Assembly (NCBI RefSeq): GCF_001704415.2
Contig: NC_030811.1
Span: 6,358,501-6,422,500, forward strand
Length of the DNA: 64,000 nucleotides
DNA from: Capra hircus
Taxonomy: Eukaryota > Chordata > Mammalia > Artiodactyla > Bovidae
Direction of reading: 5' to 3'
Shown: piece after piece, positions 60,207 through 64,000 of the stretch
Layout of the letters: every line of letters starts with the position of its first letter
Numbering within the stretch: the stretch's first letter is position 1
Notes under the pieces: model-generated
What the model saw: only the letters and a program-made list of their open reading frames with translations
Database searches by the model: none
Told to the model about the DNA's origin: nothing
Translations under genes and position numbers: made by a program

Positions 60207-61156
60207 ACAATGGGTTTTCTTAACCAAATCCCTTCCCTTTCCCATCAAGAGGACAAGACTAATTGGATCCCACCCTCCGTGGTGTTCAGCCTCTCTGTAG
60301 AAGTGGTCCATCTCCGCCCAGTACCCAGGACTCCCCACTTAGGAGACGCTGCAGGACACTCAGTGGGTCCACATCACTGCTTTTCTCCAGGGAGGCTGGC
60401 CGCACCCCTTCTTTCTGCTGAAGTTGACTGATGGTGAGGACGATGGATGTCTACATTCCTGCCCTGGTGGGGGAAGAGAATGCGTTCCCTCTGATTTCTC
60501 ACAGAAATTCTGTGAAGTAGCCAGCACACAAATTTTCTAGTGAGACGGTATAAGACAGAAAGGCTAAAGAAGATTCTATATGTCATGCTGGTCATATCTC
60601 ATTCCTGTTAGGTTTATGCTCTCACTTAAGCAAAATTCCACCTGTGGGATTCTTAGACATTTTTGGGTGTTAGGGTGTCTGTTGACCTTGGCCTGGCCTC
60701 CCTGGAGACTTCTGTCCCCTGTGCGGGGCATGACTAGGCTGGGCCAGACGAGTCCCTTGTTTCATGTGGTGTTACTGTGGCCAAGCATGGTTCCTGAGTC
60801 ATTTGGTTAAATGGAGACTACAGGTCTCTGTCTTAGGGGGTGTCACCCTGCGACTGGAAGGTATTGCTGGGCCCAGGACAGGGCTGGCAGTCCCACCCTT
60901 TCTGGACAGAGACAGGGTCCTCATTGCTCCGTGATGTCCAGGGTGGCCTAGGGCCTGCAGCAGGCAGAGCCAGGAGCCTTCATTTCCAGCCTGGAAGATG
61001 GCCAAGGATGCTTGAGCGAATCACATGTTGACAGGTGTTCAGGCTTTTCTAGCAGAATATTGGTATTGTGCATTTTGGCCAAATAAAGTTGAAATTTTCT
61101 GCCAAAAAAGGAAGAAAGAAAGGAAGATTCTGTGGCCTTTTGTATTCACTTCTTAT
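60207..61156. other. Intergenic, no gene seen
   Basis: Unassigned. A-rich GGAAGAAAGAAAGG stretch near 61109. Confidence 0.4.
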
Positions 61157-61166
61157 AAACTACATT

Positions 61167-61472
61167 GGGCTTCCCTGGTGGCTCAGTGGTAAAGAATCTA
61201 CCTGCTGATGTAGGAGATGCGGGTTCAGTCCCTGGGTTGGAAAGATCTGCTGGAGAAAGGAAAGGCTACCCACTCCAGCATTCTGGCCTGGAGAATTCCA
61301 TGGGCTGTATAGTCCACGGGGTTGGAAAGAGTCAGACACGACTGAATGACTTTCATTTTCACTTTCACTTCCAGTACTCTTGCCTGGAGAATCCCACGGG
61401 CAGAGGAGCCTGGTGGGCTACAGTCCATGGGGTTGCAAAGAGCTGGACACAGCTAACTGATTGAGCTCACAC
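61167..61472 (+). repeat. Composite Bov-tA plus extra Bov-A unit, 10-bp target duplication
   Basis: A full Bov-tA (to about 61365) followed by a second Bov-A unit. AAACTACATT at 61157-61166 and 61473-61482 flanks both, so they inserted together. Confidence 0.9.
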
Positions 61473-61783
61473 AAACTACATTAGGTATCTTGTGAGATCA
61501 GGACATCCACGGCTTTGGTACTAGTCTTTTTTAGTGATAGCTTTCAAAATCCATACATTCTCAGGTGAAGTCTTTTATTTCCTCCTGGATACCAGGAAAA
61601 AGAGGTTTCTTTTTGCATATTTTACTTTTAAAAAATTGCAGTAGACTACTCAATGCAAAATTTACCATCTTAACCATTTTTAAGTGTATAGTTCAGTTGA
61701 ATTAAATACATCCACATAGTTGTGTAACCGTCACCTTCATCCAGGCCCAGAGCTCTTTTCATCTTATAAAACTGTAAGTCTAG

Positions 61784-61938
61784 GGACTTCCCGGATGGTT
61801 CAGTAGTTAAGAATCCACCTTCCAATGTGGGAGTCTTGGGACAATCCCTGATTGGGGAACTGAGATTCCATAGGCTGAAGGGCAACCACACCTGTATGTT
61901 GTAGCCATGATGGGGACCTAGAGCAGCCAAAAAAAAGC
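61784..61938 (+). repeat. CHR-type SINE
   Basis: GGGACTTCCCGGATGGTTC head, GATTGGGGAACTGAGATTC and A-rich tail. Confidence 0.87.
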
Positions 61939-62527
61939 CAGAAAAATTGAAAAAATGCTGACGCTATCTATTATACAGGAACTCCCCATTATCCCCTCTG
62001 CCCAGCTCCTGGTAGACCACCTTTGTACTTTCTGTGTTTATGATTTTGATTCCTGCATGTGCTTCATGTAGGTGGACTCCTACAGTATTTGTCGTTTTGA
62101 GACAGGCTTGTTTCACTCAGCAGAGTGTCCTCACGGTTCATCTGCGTTGCAGCGGGTGACAGCGCGTCCTTCTTAAGGATGAGTAATATTCCGCTGCACA
62201 GTAGAGAGTGTCTTTTATCACTATGGCCTTGGAGTATATCTTCATATCTTATAAGACCGATCCGTCTTTGCCTTTCTGTTCTAAAATTACCTTAGTAATC
62301 TGGGAACTTTTATTATTCCTCATAAATTTTAGAATAAGCTTGAATTCCAAAAAAAGTGCAGTTGGAATTTTATTAGGATTATTAGTATGGTGTGTTGCCA
62401 TACTAATAATCGATGGAATTATTTTATGTTAAGTTGTTGCATCCAGGGTGGAATCGATTTTATATTAAGTCGTTGCATCCAACAACAGGGATTATTTCAC
62501 TTATTTAGATCATCCATCGCATTCTGT

Positions 62528-62749
62528 TGTTGTTCAGTCCCTAAGTCATGTCTGACTCTTTGTGACACCACGGACTGCAGCACTCCAGGCTTCCCTGTCC
62601 TTCACAGTCTCCTGGAGTTCGCTCAGATTCATGTCCATTGAGTAATTGATACCACCCAACCATCTCATCCTCTGCTGCCCGCTTCTCCTTTTGCTTTCAA
62701 TCTTTCCCAGCATCAGGGTCTTTTCCAATGAGTCAACTCTTCACATCAG
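62528..62749 (-). mobile_element. BovB LINE 3' fragment
   Basis: Reverse BovB end from GTTGTTCAGTCCCTAAGTC to TCTTCACATCAGG. Confidence 0.9.
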
Positions 62750-62790
62750 GTATTTATCTCACTTAATAGAGTGAGATAGTATAGATAGAA

Positions 62791-62815
62791 AGTGTAGATA
62801 GATAGATAGATAGAA
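62791..62815. repeat. (GATA)n microsatellite
   Basis: About four to five GATA units, between two copies of TATTTATCTCACTTAATAGA. Confidence 0.85.
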
Positions 62816-63449
62816 AGTATTTATCTCACTTAATAGAAGGCAAAAATTTCCTACTTTGAGAATGATGTATTTTTTGGTCATATTTAAAGATATTTTATAG
62901 CTTTTGTTGTTATTATTAATGTTACCTTATTTTGTTATGTATTGGTATATAGTGGTACCCTATATTTGTTATATATATTCTAGGTGGTTTTTGTGCTGCA
63001 GAGAAAGTGTTACTGACTTTTTAAATTTGATGTTACATCCATCCAATAACTCTTTTCAGTTCTAATACTTTGTTCAAATTTCTGTGTAGTTTATCATACT
63101 GACCACAAATAACAACGCTTGTATTTCTTTCCTTCCAGTTCATACACCTTCATTTCTTTTTCTTGCTTTATAACATTGGCCAGGACCTCTGATTCTTTGT
63201 TACATAATAGCAGTTCTGATAGGCATCTTTATCTTGTTGCCAGTGTTAACAGGAACGTTTCTAAAGCTTTTCCATTAGGTATAAGGTTTGCTGTGGGGTT
63301 TTGATATACAGCCTTTAAAAATTGAGATGGTTCCATTCAAATTCTGGTTTTCTAAATTACTCTGTGTCTCTGTGCCAGGAAGAGCTCTCCATCCCCATGC
63401 CCCAGCACACATGGTGTAGGCACCCTTCAGCTGTTGGCTCCACATTGCA

Positions 63450-64000
63450 ACGTGGTGACTTAAAGATTTCCAAGAAAATTAATGATACCGAGGGAGCATT
63501 TCATGCAAAGATGGGCACAATAAAGGGAAGAAATGGTATGGACCTAACAAAAGCAGATGATATTAAGAAGACGTGGCAAGAGTACACAGAAGAACTATAC
63601 AGAAAAGATCTTTAACTCAGATAACCACGATGATGTGATCACTCACCTAGAGCCAGACATCCTGTGAAGTCAAGTGGGCCTTAAGAAACATCACTATGAA
63701 CAAAGCTAGTGGAGGTGATGAAATTCCAGTTGAGCTATTTCAAATCCTAAAAGATGATGCTGTTAAAGTGCTGCATTCAATATGCCAGCAAATGTGGAAA
63801 ACTCAGCAGTGGCCACAGGACTGGAAAAGGTCAGTTTTCATTGCAATCCCAAAGAAAGGCAATGCCAAAGAATATTCAAACTACGGCACAATTGCAGTCA
63901 TCTCACATACTAGCAAACTAATACTCAAGATTCTCAAAGCCAGGCTTCAACAGCACGTGAACTATGAACTTCCAGATGTTCAAGCTGGATGTTGAAAAGG
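63450..64000 (+). mobile_element. BovB LINE, reverse-transcriptase N-terminal part, continues past window
   Basis: Forward BovB ORF2: MGTIKGRNGMDLTKADDIK, then in a second frame NKASGGDEIPVELFQILKD and FIAIPKKGNAKEYSNYG. A stop at 63613-63615 and a further frame break separate the pieces. It is cut by the window end, so its total length is unknown. Confidence 0.92.

Larger units (their letters stand above)
61625..63330 (-). repeat. Old L1 3' end and ORF2, interrupted
   Basis: Reverse L1-type sequence (TTAAGTGTATAGTTCAGTTG; TGAGTAATATTCCGCTGC) with a CHR SINE at 61784-61938 and BovB at 62528-62749. ORF2 is degenerate. Confidence 0.65.

Noticed and set aside
62750..62837. Direct repeat TATTTATCTCACTTAATAGA around a GATA tract
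   Set aside because: Could be a target duplication, but nothing element-like lies between; local slippage is simpler.
27612..64000. A downstream protein-coding gene such as AOC1
   Set aside because: Human synteny would place a gene some distance beyond KCNH2, but no exon with recognisable protein similarity appears in this interval.

Overview
The window is ruminant (bovid) nuclear DNA. It is saturated with BovB (RTE-type) LINE 3' fragments, Bov-tA/Bov-A SINEs and CHR-type tRNA-derived SINEs, and it carries a mammalian intron/exon gene. No bacterial or viral gene organisation is present. I cannot name the species from sequence alone. A run of 79 Ns marks it as a draft assembly.

Positions 1 to about 27,610 are the 3' three quarters of KCNH2 on the + strand. 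KCNH2 encodes Kv11.1 (ERG1), the pore subunit of the rapid delayed rectifier K+ current. Exons 1 and 2 lie upstream of the window. Exons 3 to 15 are all present, each with GT-AG borders and exon phases as in the human gene (comparison with human is from memory). The alternative first exon of ERG1b lies in intron 5, in a GC-rich, CpG-rich promoter-like block. Exon 3 finishes the PAS domain. Exons 4 and 5 encode the variable N-terminal linker. Exon 6 carries S1-S3, exon 7 S4-S5-pore-S6, exon 8 the end of S6 and start of the C-linker, exons 9 and 10 the cyclic-nucleotide-binding homology domain. Exons 11 to 15 encode the C-terminal tail with its coiled coil. The 3' UTR ends at an AATAAA.

Three gene-level oddities stand out. 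Exon 12 carries one extra G in a homopolymer and is out of frame as assembled. Intron 3 holds a sequence gap flanked by two copies of the same ~620 bp, probably an assembly false duplication. The ERG1b N-terminus has Gln in place of the first Arg of what I recall as an RXR ER-retention motif. Intron 9 contains an AGTAAA signal and a read-through frame comparable to the known human intronic-polyadenylation isoform. Introns 2 and 5 carry a diverged inverted duplication, one arm of which was later hit by a SINE.

From about 27.6 kb to the end I see no convincing protein-coding gene. The interval is intergenic and built of old L1 and MaLR remnants into which BovB, Bov-tA and CHR elements inserted, many with readable target-site duplications. 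Several insertions are nested, dimeric or stacked at one site. The window ends inside a BovB reverse-transcriptase fragment. I found no previously undescribed system; the most valuable observations are gene-model and isoform details of KCNH2 and the insertion history.
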